DNA of 64,000 bases from Treponema sp. J25 (GCF_004343725.1 NZ_PTQW01000042.1:1-64000), one strand, 5' to 3'; counted from the first letter of the stretch, positions 53,219 to 63,281 are shown. Translations and numbers: made by a program. The notes: generated by a model from the letters alone, not told the origin.

Positions 53219-54619
53219 TTACCGTTTCAGCGTCAGGAGTTCCTGCAACATCTGATCCGAGGTCTGGATCGTTTTGGAGTTTGCCTGGAATCCCCGCTGG
53301 GTAACAATCATATCGGTGAATTGTTCTGCCAGGTCCACGTTGGACATTTCCAGGGCCCCCGCGATGATTTTACCCTTACCGGCGATACCACTGGGACTGA
53401 TATTGGGAAGCCCTGAGTTATTCGATACCACGTAGGTGTTTTCACCGGTCTTTTCGAGCCCCATGGGATTCGTAAAACTTGCCATCGCCACCTGACCGAT
53501 AAGCCGATTCGTACCATTGGAATATACGCCGGTGATCACCCCACTCTGATCGATCTTAAAGTTCTCCAGATATCCCATGGGGTAGCCATCCTGCATAAAT
53601 GCCTTGGTAGAGCTCTTTTCGGCAAACTGGGTAACCGTGTTTACCACACTCCCAATACGCCCCAGGTTGATATTGAACTCCTGCCGGAGGGGCTGTCCGT
53701 CGGGCCCCGGTGTAGAACCGAGCACATCAAAGGCTACCCGGACATTCACATCCCCCTCCGCCGCAGAGGCGTTTCCGTTGGCGTCCACCGCCCCCGCCAG
53801 GGTCCCCAGGTTAGAAAAATTCACCGTAAAGGTATTGGCAGCGCCGGGGGTGGTAGGCCCGGTACCAATGGCCACCGCGGTTCTGGTAGGAGTAGGGCTT
53901 TCCGGGTCGATAACCACCGTGGCCTGCCAGCTATTGTTCTGTCCCGGGACCCGCGTAAAATCTACCCGCAGAATATGCTCCTGTCCAAAGTTGTCATAGA
54001 TCTTAAATTCCGTCCCCCAGGTCCCTTCCAGGATCGCCGCAGGACCGGCATTCTCTGGAATTTCGGGGGTCCGCTTGTCCAGGTTACAGGCAAAATTCAC
54101 CGAAGTGGTGGCCTTGGCGGGATCCTTCGATCCCACCGGAATAATAAGGTCTTCAATGTCCCGGGACACATCGATCCGCTGGGTACCTTCCACATCCCGG
54201 GCCATCCAGCCCTGGACCCGAAGCCCATTGGCAGGGTTCACGAGGCGCCCGTCCCGATCCAACGAAAAGGCCCCCGCCCGGGTATAAAAGGATTTTTCCC
54301 CATTTTTCAGGATGAAAAAGCCCTGCCCCTGAATCGCCAGGTCTGTTTGCACCCCCGTTGTTTGAAGGGATCCCTGGGTATGGATCGTATCGATCGAAGC
54401 GATAAGCATCCCAAGACCTACTTCTTTGGGGTTAACCCCTCCTACTTCTTCGGTAGGACGGGCAGCACCGGAAAGCTGCTGGTACAAAAGGTCCTGAAAA
54501 TTCACCCGGCCCTTTTTAAACCCCGTGGTGTTCACGTTTGCAATGTTGTTTCCTAACACATCCATCCGGACCTGATGATTCTGTAGACCCGCAACTCCTG
54601 AATACAATGATCGCATCAT
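53219..54619 (-). CDS. flgE: Flagellar hook protein FlgE
   Basis: 466 residues. Typical opening [51 protein letters not shown], middle hook domains, and the C-terminal [41 protein letters not shown]. In spirochaetes hook subunits are cross-linked by lysinoalanine; a matching Cys is seen in [11 protein letters not shown]. Confidence 0.97.
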   Translation of the reverse strand: MMRSLYSGVAGLQNHQVRMDVLGNNIANVNTTGFKKGRVNFQDLLYQQLSGAARPTEEVGGVNPKEVGLGMLIASIDTIHTQGSLQTTGVQTDLAIQGQGFFILKNGEKSFYTRAGAFSLDRDGRLVNPANGLRVQGWMARDVEGTQRIDVSRDIEDLIIPVGSKDPAKATTSVNFACNLDKRTPEIPENAGPAAILEGTWGTEFKIYDNFGQEHILRVDFTRVPGQNNSWQATVVIDPESPTPTRTAVAIGTGPTTPGAANTFTVNFSNLGTLAGAVDANGNASAAEGDVNVRVAFDVLGSTPGPDGQPLRQEFNINLGRIGSVVNTVTQFAEKSSTKAFMQDGYPMGYLENFKIDQSGVITGVYSNGTNRLIGQVAMASFTNPMGLEKTGENTYVVSNNSGLPNISPSGIAGKGKIIAGALEMSNVDLAEQFTDMIVTQRGFQANSKTIQTSDQMLQELLTLKR

Positions 54620-54625
54620 AGGGCA

Positions 54626-55063
54626 TTACTCCTCATATACCTTGCTGACCGCTTCCCAGCTATAATAGTTTCCATTGACGAACACCTGGGGAACCGCTCC
54701 CCGACTTATGGCTTTTACCACCCCGGAAACAACCCTATCCCCTTCCACGATGTCCACCTTTTTACCCAACGCCGCGGTGGCCTCGCTTCCCATAAGTAGG
54801 TTCGTAAGCCGATTAAAATCCTGGGCCATGTTGGTAATCTGTTCCAACGAAGAGAACTGGGCCATTTGGGCAATAAATTCCTTATCTTCCATGGGGGCAG
54901 TAGGATCCTGATGGGTTAGTTGGGTGATAAGAATCTTAATAAAATCGTCCTTCCCCAAACTTTGGGATAGTTTTTTCCCCTCATTCAGGGTTTTATTGAA
55001 GGCATCCACCTGCATCTTTACCAGGGCCTGTTCCTGGCTTGAAAGGGTCGTGTTCAGTTCCAT
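54626..55063 (-). CDS. flgD: Hook capping protein FlgD
   Basis: 145 residues. LGKDDFIKILITQLTHQDPTAPMEDKEFIAQMAQFSSLEQITNMAQDF is the FlgD signature. Short for the family (200 or more in enterics), lacking the C-terminal FN3/Tudor extension, as usual in spirochaetes. 6 nt ahead of flgE. Confidence 0.95.
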   Translation of the reverse strand: MELNTTLSSQEQALVKMQVDAFNKTLNEGKKLSQSLGKDDFIKILITQLTHQDPTAPMEDKEFIAQMAQFSSLEQITNMAQDFNRLTNLLMGSEATAALGKKVDIVEGDRVVSGVVKAISRGAVPQVFVNGNYYSWEAVSKVYEE

Positions 55064-55072
55064 CGATGCCTC

Positions 55073-56416
55073 CTATGCTAAAAGATTTATGCCTCCCTCG
55101 AGGCTTACCACACCGAGGGAAATGGTCCCGGCATCCTGCTGGGATGCATACTGGCCAGCCACAAGCCGTTCCGAATAGAAGGGGCCCTCCCCCGCCAAGG
55201 GGTTCCCGCCGGGACTTCCGTTCCCGCCTCCATTCGAAAGACCCAATTCTAGATGGGCCTGGGCAAAGCCCCCTTCCCTAAAGGCCTGTTCCAATTGGGC
55301 CATTTCCTGTTCAAAGGCCCGGAGCGCTTCAGGGGTGTCTACCAGGATTCTCCCGGTAATATGATTTTCGGTCATTTCCAGACGAATCTTGACGGTTCCG
55401 AGGCTTTCCGGCTTCAAGGCAAGTCGGATCAGGGCTTCTCCCCCATCTTTCATGATAAAGGAGGCCTGATGTACCATTTCTGAGACCAGCTGTTGTTGGA
55501 CCTCCTGACTCAGGACAGATTGAAAAGAGGGAACATGACTATTTTTGCCGACTTCCTTCCCTCCATCCAATCGATCCGCAATTCCCATCTGAGTAGCCAT
55601 TCCAATGGGACGATCGCCGGTGCTGTTGGTAGAATTCTGTTTCTTTTCTCCTATTCCACGTTCAGAGGGCTGTTCCGTCGTCGTATCAGAGGCAAGAGAA
55701 GCTTTTCCCCGCCGCATATCAAGAATTTCGATGGTTTTCGATTTCTTTTCGCGAGAAGACTGTGGTACGCGTTCTGACGAAAACCTTTCTGACGAGGGGT
55801 TTTCTTCTATGGAGCCTGGATTTCCATTCGTTCTGGTCGGGATCTTCATTCCCAGAGCAAAGGGATTCTTTTCTTCAGCCCCATAGGCAAAGGAGTTTTT
55901 AAGGGCCCGCCCGGAAGCAAGGGATAACTCCCCCGGTCCGGCGACATTCTTTTTACTTTGCAGTCCCGGTGCCCCCCTTCCCCCCTCCCCCGTTTCCTCG
56001 ATGCCGAGGAATTTCCGGGAAGCCGCGGGCATAAATACCAGGGCACTTTCACCGCCCAGGCTTCGCGGCTCCCTTTCCTGGGCCTGTTTTTTTTCTTTCC
56101 GGGAAAGGTTCTGACTTGTCGCTACATCTTCAGCGGCGGAGAACTTGTTTCTTTCTTTTTTGGAAACCAGAGTTCCCTGAGCGAGGGGTTTCTCTCCTTT
56201 TTCGGTCCCTTCAGCGGGCGTCCTACCATCTACCCTTGATTCACCCTGGGGAATGCCAGCAAGACCCGACTTTTTCCCCTGCAATAGCGTAGCCAACAGT
56301 CCTTCAAAGGGCGAAGCAAAGCCCTTTTTTTTGCTTTTTGAAACGGGAATGTCCCCAAAGGAGACTGGCTGTTCTCCCCCTTTCAGTTCCTGTGTTTGGG
56401 TTACTTCACTTACCAC
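55073..56416 (-). CDS. fliK: Flagellar hook-length control protein FliK
   Basis: 447 residues from GTG at 56416 with AAGGAGG upstream. A long Lys/Glu/Ser/Gly-rich disordered region (1-300) and the conserved C-terminal domain: ALIRLALKPESLGTVKIRLEMTENHITGRILVDTPEALRAFEQEMAQLEQAFREGGFAQAHLELGL. The low-complexity first part is usual for FliK molecular rulers. Confidence 0.9.
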   Translation of the reverse strand: MVSEVTQTQELKGGEQPVSFGDIPVSKSKKKGFASPFEGLLATLLQGKKSGLAGIPQGESRVDGRTPAEGTEKGEKPLAQGTLVSKKERNKFSAAEDVATSQNLSRKEKKQAQEREPRSLGGESALVFMPAASRKFLGIEETGEGGRGAPGLQSKKNVAGPGELSLASGRALKNSFAYGAEEKNPFALGMKIPTRTNGNPGSIEENPSSERFSSERVPQSSREKKSKTIEILDMRRGKASLASDTTTEQPSERGIGEKKQNSTNSTGDRPIGMATQMGIADRLDGGKEVGKNSHVPSFQSVLSQEVQQQLVSEMVHQASFIMKDGGEALIRLALKPESLGTVKIRLEMTENHITGRILVDTPEALRAFEQEMAQLEQAFREGGFAQAHLELGLSNGGGNGSPGGNPLAGEGPFYSERLVAGQYASQQDAGTISLGVVSLEGGINLLA

Positions 56417-56542
56417 GGATAAACCTCCTTCCGTGTTCCGCCTCCCTTTGCTTGCGGGCTTTTTTACTTTCTACGCATGGCATCTTCCCCGGCCCACGAA
56501 GGGTCTTCTGCGACTCGCCTTTTAGCTCAGAGCCCCCGAGGG

Positions 56543-57169
56543 TTACGGTACCGAACGGGGCTTCCCTGCCATTTTTCGCTGCAGTTCCGCCGCCCGTTCG
56601 GGGGGCATAAGGGAAAGCCAGTACGCCACCAGGGATTGCTTTCCTTCTCGTTGGGCAATCTCCTCGGTCATCCGGAATACGTCGATGATATCCTGGTCAT
56701 CCATCGCGATAAGGATTTTCACCGCCTTATCGGGGGGCATCCCTACCAGATACCGGGAATTCTGTTCGACGTTTACCCTTCTATTTTCGAACTGTTGTAC
56801 CGTAAGGTTAAAAGTTTTTTCCCGTTCATCTAACGCTTTCTGGCGATCCTCTAATTCAGCGGCCATCTGTTCAATCTCGGCCTGTCGTTTATTCAGGGCC
56901 TCTTCTTTCTTATCTAATTCGATACTTCGGAGTTCCAGTTCTTCTAATCGTAGGGCAAGCCGTTCTGCATCGAGAGACAGGGCCTCCCCCGTTGCACCGG
57001 GGCTTCGGGTGGGAAGACGCAAGACCCGATACAGGGGTTGCAAAAAGGCCTTCGCATCGATTACACCGAGATAATCGAACCAGACTATTCCCCCGAGTGC
57101 CAGAATCACAATGAGAACCAGGAGAACCACAATCCGTCCGAGAATTTTCTGTCTGCCATACTGGGCCAC
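56543..57169 (-). CDS. flbB: Periplasmic flagellar collar protein FlbB
   Basis: 208 residues: an N-terminal membrane helix (about 12-32; GRIVVLLVLIVILALGGIVWF), a coiled-coil (about 65-125), and a C-terminal MgtE-N/MotE-like domain (LVGMPPDKAVKILIAMDDQDIIDVFRMTEEIAQ). In spirochaetes FlbB nucleates the periplasmic collar. Next to fliK as in Borrelia. Confidence 0.88.
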   Translation of the reverse strand: MAQYGRQKILGRIVVLLVLIVILALGGIVWFDYLGVIDAKAFLQPLYRVLRLPTRSPGATGEALSLDAERLALRLEELELRSIELDKKEEALNKRQAEIEQMAAELEDRQKALDEREKTFNLTVQQFENRRVNVEQNSRYLVGMPPDKAVKILIAMDDQDIIDVFRMTEEIAQREGKQSLVAYWLSLMPPERAAELQRKMAGKPRSVP

Positions 57170-57190
57170 GCTCTGCCGCTCCTTTCTGAG

Positions 57191-57688
57191 TTATATCGTT
57201 TTATTTATAACCTTCCCCCGTTGCCCCGTCAATTCAAGGTAGGCCTGTTCAGCAAGTCCAAAACCTCCACTCTGTGCAAGCTCTTCGGCGTATTCATCGT
57301 AGAGCATGTCCTCGTACATCTTGCCGGCAAAACCGGTGTCAAAAAGCTCACTTTTCATTACCGTTTTTCGTAGGCCGTTGAGAACGGTCTTCAGCACAAA
57401 GGCCTCCAGTTCCTGGCATTCCTGGTAGAGTTTACTCGTTTTATCAATATGGACCCCAGGAGATTGGGAGCGCTTCTCCTCTGAGGAGGGAGACGTGGAT
57501 GAACCCTGTGATTCAGCCTTTGAAAGGGCGGCTTTTTTAGCCATTTCCTCGGTTTCCTTCTGGGCCCGCAGAAGAAGCTCAGAAAAGGGGGAACCCCCAG
57601 AGCTTTCCGCTTTTTTCTCGACCAGGGGTTCACCGCTACCTATGAAAGGTTGTTCGTATAACAGTGATGTAAGGGAAACTGACTGCAT
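57191..57688 (-). CDS. flgJ: Rod-binding FlgJ-like protein without muramidase
   Basis: 165 residues. The rod-binding domain is KLYQECQELEAFVLKTVLNGLRKTVMKSELFDTGFAGKMYEDMLYDEYAEELAQSGGFGLAEQAYLELT. No peptidoglycan hydrolase domain follows. N-terminal part is disordered. Confidence 0.9.
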   Translation of the reverse strand: MQSVSLTSLLYEQPFIGSGEPLVEKKAESSGGSPFSELLLRAQKETEEMAKKAALSKAESQGSSTSPSSEEKRSQSPGVHIDKTSKLYQECQELEAFVLKTVLNGLRKTVMKSELFDTGFAGKMYEDMLYDEYAEELAQSGGFGLAEQAYLELTGQRGKVINKTI

Positions 57689-57693
57689 AAGGG

Positions 57694-58488
57694 TTACCGT
57701 TTAAGTCCTGTGGCAATGCCCAGCATGTTATCACTGGTTTGAATGGTCTTTGAATTGAATTCGTAGGCCCGCTGGGCCACAATCAGGTTTACCATCTCCC
57801 GAACCACCGATACATTGGACATTTCAAGGAATTTGTGCACGATTTTTCCCATCCCATCAAAACCAGGGCGTCCCGCGATGGCTGGTCCTGAGGCGTTGGT
57901 CACCTTAAACAGGTTCTCCCCAATCGCCGTAAGTCCCACGGGATTCGGGAACCGATAGAGTTCCATTTGCCCTACCTGGATAGGATCGTCCTGGCCGGGG
58001 ATTTTCACCGTTACCCGACCGTCCTGGGAAACGCTTAAGGTTTCGATGAGGAACCCTTCGGGGAGCACGATATCAGGCAGGACGTGATACCCATTCGATG
58101 TAACTAATCTTCCATCGGAATCTACCTTGAAGGATCCATCCCGGGTGTAGGCCAGGGTCCCATCATATAGTTGAACCCTGAAAAAACCTTCCCCCTGGAT
58201 AGCCATATCGGTGACATTTTCGGTATTTTGCAGGGCCCCCTGGGTAAACTGCCGCTGGGTAGCCGCAAGTTTTACCCCGTGACCCATCTGGACTCCCACG
58301 GGAACCACCGTATCCTCCGTGGCAGGGGTCCCGGCGGTTCGCACCGTTTGATACAGCAGGTCCTCAAAATCAGCCCGCATCTTTTTAAAGCCCGAGGTAT
58401 TCACGTTGGCCAGGTTATTGGAAATCGTATCCAGGTTGGCCTGCTGGCCAATCATGCCAGAAGCACCGGTCCACAAGCTTCGTACCAT
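57694..58488 (-). CDS. flgG: Flagellar distal rod protein FlgG
   Basis: 264 residues, canonical opening MVRSLWTGASGMIGQQANLDTISNNLANVNTSGFKKMRADFEDLLYQTVRTAG and C-terminal [39 protein letters not shown], the length and form of FlgG. Forms the distal rod. Confidence 0.97.
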   Translation of the reverse strand: MVRSLWTGASGMIGQQANLDTISNNLANVNTSGFKKMRADFEDLLYQTVRTAGTPATEDTVVPVGVQMGHGVKLAATQRQFTQGALQNTENVTDMAIQGEGFFRVQLYDGTLAYTRDGSFKVDSDGRLVTSNGYHVLPDIVLPEGFLIETLSVSQDGRVTVKIPGQDDPIQVGQMELYRFPNPVGLTAIGENLFKVTNASGPAIAGRPGFDGMGKIVHKFLEMSNVSVVREMVNLIVAQRAYEFNSKTIQTSDNMLGIATGLKR

Positions 58489-58501
58489 CTGTTACCTCCT
58501 C

Positions 58502-59350
58502 TTAGACCCGCACTACTTCGTTGATGAGTTTTCCGAGCATCCCGTCCTCTGCCTGGATTACCTTTTGATTGGCCTCATAGGCCCGGTTTACTTCGATCAT
58601 CTGGACCATTTCAATGACGGGATTAACATTCGAGGCTTCCACAAAGCCCTGGATCACCTTAGGGCGCCGGCCTTCTTCGATGATCCGGGCAGGGCCGGAC
58701 ACATCCGTATCCTTGTAAAGGCTGTTTCCCTGCTTTGCCAGGTACCGATCGTTCTCAAATTCCACAATCTTAAGGGTGTCCAGGAGCACCGTCTGGCTCC
58801 AGGTATTGCTCTCTTTGGAGGTAAACACCTCTGGATCATCGGGATATTCCGCGTTCACCCAGACCCGGCCATCCTTATCAATCTTGAAGTTATGTTCCTT
58901 TACCCGGATAGGCCCATGTTCACCCAGAACAGGATAGCCATCCTTGGTTTCAAGATAGCCTTCTTTGCCAAGCTGGAAGGAACCATTGCGGGTATACCGC
59001 TCTCCCCAGGGGGTGGCCACGGTAAAAAAGCCCTTTCCATCCAGGGCCACATCAAAATCACTTTCCGTTTCTTTTAACGCCCCCTGTTCAAAAATTGTAA
59101 AAAGTTCATTCGTTTCGACGCCGGTTCCAATCTTACCGATGATAGGAGCCGCATCGGCAGAACCAAAGGGATGTAGATACACCCCATCATCGTTGAGCCG
59201 ACGCAATAAAAGCTCAGGGAAGGCCTTGTGAATGGCCACATCCTTTTTATACCCATCGGTATCCACATTGGCCAGATTGTTGGCCACCGCATCAAGCCGG
59301 TACTGCTGGGCAGTCATGCCGCTTGCACCGGTATACCATCCTCGAATCAC
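58502..59350 (-). CDS. flgF: Flagellar rod protein of the FlgF/FlgG family
   Basis: 282 residues, GTG start with GGAGGAGG upstream. Opening IRGWYTGASGMTAQQYRLDAVANNLANVDTDGYKKD and end VNPVIEMVQMIEVNRAYEANQKVIQAEDGMLGKLINEVVRV. Probably the proximal rod FlgF; often labelled flgG2 in treponemes. First gene of the motility operon, 13 nt before flgG. Confidence 0.92.
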   Translation of the reverse strand: MIRGWYTGASGMTAQQYRLDAVANNLANVDTDGYKKDVAIHKAFPELLLRRLNDDGVYLHPFGSADAAPIIGKIGTGVETNELFTIFEQGALKETESDFDVALDGKGFFTVATPWGERYTRNGSFQLGKEGYLETKDGYPVLGEHGPIRVKEHNFKIDKDGRVWVNAEYPDDPEVFTSKESNTWSQTVLLDTLKIVEFENDRYLAKQGNSLYKDTDVSGPARIIEEGRRPKVIQGFVEASNVNPVIEMVQMIEVNRAYEANQKVIQAEDGMLGKLINEVVRV

Positions 59351-59369
59351 CGCCGTTCCTCCTCCTTTT

Positions 59370-59396
59370 GTATCGGCATAAGACGGAGAAGGCTTA
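59370..59396 (-). promoter_or_regulatory. Sigma-28-type promoter for the motility operon
   Basis: On the minus strand TAAG (59393-59396), 15 bp, GCCGATAC (59370-59377), against the sigma-28 consensus TAAA-N15-GCCGATAA. It is 19 nt upstream of the GTG start of flgF. Confidence 0.75.
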
Positions 59397-59420
59397 AGCC
59401 ATAGCCACAGTCCGACGGCG

Positions 59421-59449
59421 TTTACCTTGCGGGAAGTTTTGGGTACTAT
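59421..59449 (+). promoter_or_regulatory. Putative promoter of the EamA exporter gene, close to its start
   Basis: TTTACC (59421-59426), 17 bp, TACTAT (59444-59449), with the ATG only 9 nt further on and no ribosome site. Confidence 0.45.
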
Positions 59450-59458
59450 GGCCCTATC

Positions 59459-60472
59459 ATGAAGAATAACAAGATAGAACAGCTTACGGGCATTGGAGCT
59501 ATCGCCCTCTGTGCCCTTCTGTGGAGTACCTCAGGACTTTTAATCAAACTTATTCCCTGGCATCCTATGATCATCGCCGGTGGACGGAGTGCCATAGCCT
59601 TTTTCCTCATTTTGATAAGTGGCGGCATTGGGTTATCAAAAAAAGAAACCATAAAAAATAACGAATCGACAGCCCCTTCTTCCCTTACCTCCCCTTCCTC
59701 TCATACAGCCCCTTCATCCGTGGGGAACCCTTCACCGGGAAAGCAGCGTTCCTTCCTATCCTCTCGCTTTTTCCTCTTTCTAAAGGGTCCCCTCTTTTTG
59801 GCAGGCCTCTGGTACGCCCTGACCATGATTCTTTTTGTCATTGCCAATAAGCTTACCGCCTCGGCCAATGTCATTGTGCTGCAGTATACCGCCCCCATCT
59901 GGGCCGCTCTTTTTGGCTGGAAAATCGCCGGGGAAAAACCGCGATGGGAACACGGGCTTGCGATGGTTCTTGTCATGATAGGACTGGTGTTCTTTTTCAG
60001 TGAAGGCCTCGCAGGGGGCTCTCCCCTGGGGGACCTTTTGGCCCTCGTATCGGGAGTCTGTTTTGCCCTCTACTCGGTGTATATGCGGCTCCAAAAAGAG
60101 GGGAACCCCGAAGGGTCCCTTCTCCTTTCCCATGGAATAACCGCCCTCGCAGGCCTTTTCTTTCTTTTCTGGAATCCGCCGATCCTCAGTTGGTCTTCCC
60201 TGGGGGCGCTCTTTGCCCTGGGAATTTTTCAGATTGGCCTTGCATCGCTCCTTTTTGCCTATGGTATCCGGAGGGTCTCTGCCCTTCAGGCGATGCTCAT
60301 TGCCATGATTGAGCCAGTGATGAATCCGGTCTGGGTTTTTCTGGTAACCGGCGAACTTCCCGGTCCTGGGGCCTTTGCAGGGGGGCCCATCATTCTGGTA
60401 GCGGTAGTCGGTTCAGCCATCCTCGGCATGTATCACCAAAAAAGGGAAGAACCCGATCCTCCCTTTGATTGA
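59459..60472 (+). CDS. EamA-family (DMT superfamily) transporter
   Basis: 337 residues with about ten membrane helices in two EamA halves (LLWSTSGLLIKLIPWHPMIIAGGRSAIAFFL; VSGVCFALYSVYMR). A Ser/Pro-rich insert of about 30 residues (65-95) separates helices 2 and 3. The conserved charged/polar residues at the start of the halves are present. Exporters of metabolites or amino acids are common here; the substrate is unknown. It diverges from the motility operon and has no ribosome site. Confidence 0.88.
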   Translation: MKNNKIEQLTGIGAIALCALLWSTSGLLIKLIPWHPMIIAGGRSAIAFFLILISGGIGLSKKETIKNNESTAPSSLTSPSSHTAPSSVGNPSPGKQRSFLSSRFFLFLKGPLFLAGLWYALTMILFVIANKLTASANVIVLQYTAPIWAALFGWKIAGEKPRWEHGLAMVLVMIGLVFFFSEGLAGGSPLGDLLALVSGVCFALYSVYMRLQKEGNPEGSLLLSHGITALAGLFFLFWNPPILSWSSLGALFALGIFQIGLASLLFAYGIRRVSALQAMLIAMIEPVMNPVWVFLVTGELPGPGAFAGGPIILVAVVGSAILGMYHQKREEPDPPFD

Positions 60473-60482
60473 GGCAAAAAAG

Positions 60483-60501
60483 GAGGGGGCCCGACCCCCT
60501 C
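60483..60501 (-). terminator. Terminator of hrpB
   Basis: GAGGGGG-tcggg-CCCCCTC on the minus strand followed by CTTTTTTG. It lies between the convergent exporter and hrpB genes. Confidence 0.8.
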
Positions 60502-60534
60502 ACTGTATGCTGGGGCAAGAAAAGGTAAGAGGAG

Positions 60535-63237
60535 TTAGTTTGTTTTTTTCTGTTCGTCCTCCCCTGTACACAGGGGATTCTCGGGCCAAAAATGCTTTGG
60601 GTAGCGCCCCTTCATTTCCTTACGAACCTCCCTATAGGAACCGCTCCAGAAGCGTTCCAGATCATCGGTAACCTGAATGGGCCGATGGGCCGGCGAAAGG
60701 AGGTGAAACACCAGGGGCACCCCACAGATACGGGGCGAAGCACCGCAGCCAAACACTTCCTGAATCCGGATATGGAGACGGGGTGTGCCATCCCCATACT
60801 CTATACGGCGCTGCCGACCGGTGGGGGTCCTAAAGTATTCGGGCACTTCCCTGTCCAGAATCGGGAGGAGTTCCCACCCCAGGCGACTCTGGAGGGCCAG
60901 GAGGAGAGCTTCTCCATCGATGATGGGGCCTTCCCCTTCGGTACGGCCCGCCCACACATAGGGCCCCAGCCAGTGGGGGGCCTCTTCGACAAGGGTCCGC
61001 TCTTCCCAGAGGAGAGAATCTACCGGTCCCCCATGGGAGGCCCAAAACCGAAGCCGCTCCAGGAAACGGCGAGGCGCCCCATCCAGATCATCGAAGGGCA
61101 ACACCCCCAGGCCCTCCCGTTCCAGAAGTACCGGCAAAGCTTCGATGACCTCCACGGTGGTACTTTTGCGGCGTTCTTCCCGAATCACCAGGCGACCCGC
61201 CAAAAGGGTTTCCGCCGTCCGGGGGACAAGGCCATCCCACACCAGTTCCGTGGTCCGCCGTACCAGGGGATGCAAGCCCCGGAGGGCCTCCTCTTCCGAA
61301 AGGGAAACCGCCAGATGGATGCGACCCAGGCGAAGCCCCGCATCAACCTCGGGGGCCACCAGCCACAGGGCGGTAGCCAGGGAACCTTCAAGACGGGCCT
61401 GACGCCCGGAGGGAAACTGGAAACAGCCCTGTTCTACCTGGCGGCATATTCTATCAGGAAAGGCCTGAACCAGCAGCCTTCCCAACCAGGAATCATTCCC
61501 TGCATTGTCTACAGAAAAGGAAGAACCATCAGGGCCAAGACGCCGGTACAGGTCCCGGGCTATTTCAATAGTCCGTTCCACCCAGGGCTTAGCCCGGTTA
61601 TCCGATACGGCCATGACTTTTTGAAGGGTTTCCTTTTCGGTCCCCCCGTCGATACCAGAGTCCCGAAAGAGGGACCCCGTTTGTTCTTTTCGAAGGCCCG
61701 TAACGCTCTTTTCGAGCATCCCTATGCGAAGCTCCAGGTTTTCATCGGGTATCCCCGACCCATCCCGTTCAGAAAGGAAGGCCGCAAGGAGGCACCCCTC
61801 CGCCGGGATCTGCAACGTTTCGGCCGCTAACACGAGGGCCGCAAGCCGGGGGTGCAGCCCTAGATGAGCGGCTCGACGGCCCGACGGCAACACCTCGCCG
61901 GTTGGACCAATAAACTCGATTTCCTGTAAGAGTTCTCGTCCCTGGTCCCAGGTTCGCTGGGGCGGCAACTCAAGCCAGGGAAGGGCCTCCCGGTGAGTCG
62001 CCCCCCACAAACAGGACTCCAGAACAAGGCCACTGAGCTCGGTGCGAAGAATCTCCGGCTCCGTGACAGCCGGTCTCGGCTCTGCGGGATCCCAGAGCCG
62101 GATGCAACGCCCTGGTCCCAGGCGGGCAGCCCGGCCGGCCCGCTGGGCTATGGAACTTTCACTGGCCGCCTCTAAGGAAAGCCGGTTCATCCCCGTAGGC
62201 TGATGGAAACGCTCGAGCCGCACCAGGCCCGTATCCACCACCAAGAAAACGCCGGGGACGGTAAGGCCCGTTTCGGCGATATTCGTGGAAAGCACAATCC
62301 GCCGACGAGCCAGGGGGGACCTCTTTCGAACCCGTTCTTCTCTCCCCTTCCTGGTGATATCGCGCTGGTCTTCCGAAAGGGGGGTAAGCACCCTTCGTTG
62401 TTCTTCAAGGGAAAGGCCTCCATGGAGAGGAAGAATTTCGATGTCCTCCCCTATCATCCCTTCCCGTTGAAAATCCCAGAGGGCCCCGCGGGCCTGCTCA
62501 ATCTCTCCCTTTCCCGGAAGAAAAACGAGCATCGTCTGTCCCGAGGGAAGGCCCTCGAGGGCGAGCAGTTCTTGTACTACCCTCGCCGTTTCTATCCCCA
62601 GGGGCTCCCGATGGGGAAGGGGCCGATAGGAGATTTCGAGAGGATAGGGAGCCACGGGACAAACATGCACCAGGGATTCGTCCTCAGGGACATTCAAAAG
62701 GGGCCGGACAACCCCTTCAAGCTGGGTCCCATCGAGGGTGGCGGACATGATAAGAACTTTGAGATTCCGGCCCATTCGGATAAGATCCATCACCAGAGCA
62801 AAGGCCAGGTCCGTAGCGGCAGAACGCTCATGGAACTCGTCAAAGATCACATATTCTACCCCCGGAAGGTCCGGCTGGTCCTGAAGACGACGAATAAAAA
62901 GTCCCTCCGTGACCACCTCAATGCGGGTATGGGGACCTACTTTCCGTTCAAGCCGGACCGAATAACCCACGGTTTGGCCCACCTCTTCTCCTAAAAGGTC
63001 CGCCATTCGACGGGCGATGCCCACCGTCGCAAGCCGACGGGGCTCAAGCATAAGAATTGCCGGACCTTCGCCCGAAGAAGGAAGGCCCCGTTCCAGAAGG
63101 GCCAGGGGCACGAGGGTTGATTTTCCACTCCCCGCCGCGGCCTCAAGGATTAGAAAGCCCGTCTCTTGCACCCCCCGGCACACATCCGCCAGGTGGGGAA
63201 CAATGGGAAGATTCGTTTGTTGGAGAAGGTCCTGCAT
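60535..63237 (-). CDS. hrpB: ATP-dependent helicase HrpB
   Basis: 900 residues. Motif I AAAGSGKSTLVPLALL (about 35), motif II DEFH in IFDEFHERSAATDLAFAL, motif III MSATLDG, and motif VI QRAGRAARLGPG; the HrpB C-terminal domain ends the protein. DEAH/RHA-type RNA helicase. Slightly longer than E. coli HrpB (about 809-824). Transcribed behind the membrane-anchored gene with a 44-nt gap. Confidence 0.96.
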   Translation of the reverse strand: MQDLLQQTNLPIVPHLADVCRGVQETGFLILEAAAGSGKSTLVPLALLERGLPSSGEGPAILMLEPRRLATVGIARRMADLLGEEVGQTVGYSVRLERKVGPHTRIEVVTEGLFIRRLQDQPDLPGVEYVIFDEFHERSAATDLAFALVMDLIRMGRNLKVLIMSATLDGTQLEGVVRPLLNVPEDESLVHVCPVAPYPLEISYRPLPHREPLGIETARVVQELLALEGLPSGQTMLVFLPGKGEIEQARGALWDFQREGMIGEDIEILPLHGGLSLEEQRRVLTPLSEDQRDITRKGREERVRKRSPLARRRIVLSTNIAETGLTVPGVFLVVDTGLVRLERFHQPTGMNRLSLEAASESSIAQRAGRAARLGPGRCIRLWDPAEPRPAVTEPEILRTELSGLVLESCLWGATHREALPWLELPPQRTWDQGRELLQEIEFIGPTGEVLPSGRRAAHLGLHPRLAALVLAAETLQIPAEGCLLAAFLSERDGSGIPDENLELRIGMLEKSVTGLRKEQTGSLFRDSGIDGGTEKETLQKVMAVSDNRAKPWVERTIEIARDLYRRLGPDGSSFSVDNAGNDSWLGRLLVQAFPDRICRQVEQGCFQFPSGRQARLEGSLATALWLVAPEVDAGLRLGRIHLAVSLSEEEALRGLHPLVRRTTELVWDGLVPRTAETLLAGRLVIREERRKSTTVEVIEALPVLLEREGLGVLPFDDLDGAPRRFLERLRFWASHGGPVDSLLWEERTLVEEAPHWLGPYVWAGRTEGEGPIIDGEALLLALQSRLGWELLPILDREVPEYFRTPTGRQRRIEYGDGTPRLHIRIQEVFGCGASPRICGVPLVFHLLSPAHRPIQVTDDLERFWSGSYREVRKEMKGRYPKHFWPENPLCTGEDEQKKTN

Positions 63238-63281
63238 AGGATTACGGTTCCGTTTGTTAAGATTGCCTTTCTTAAACGTTT

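Noticed and set aside
60592-61830. 412-aa plus-strand frame inside hrpB
   Set aside because: It is antisense to a complete HrpB gene with all helicase motifs; the long frame reflects GC-rich codon use, no ribosome site, and composition is rich in Pro, Gly and His with no motif.
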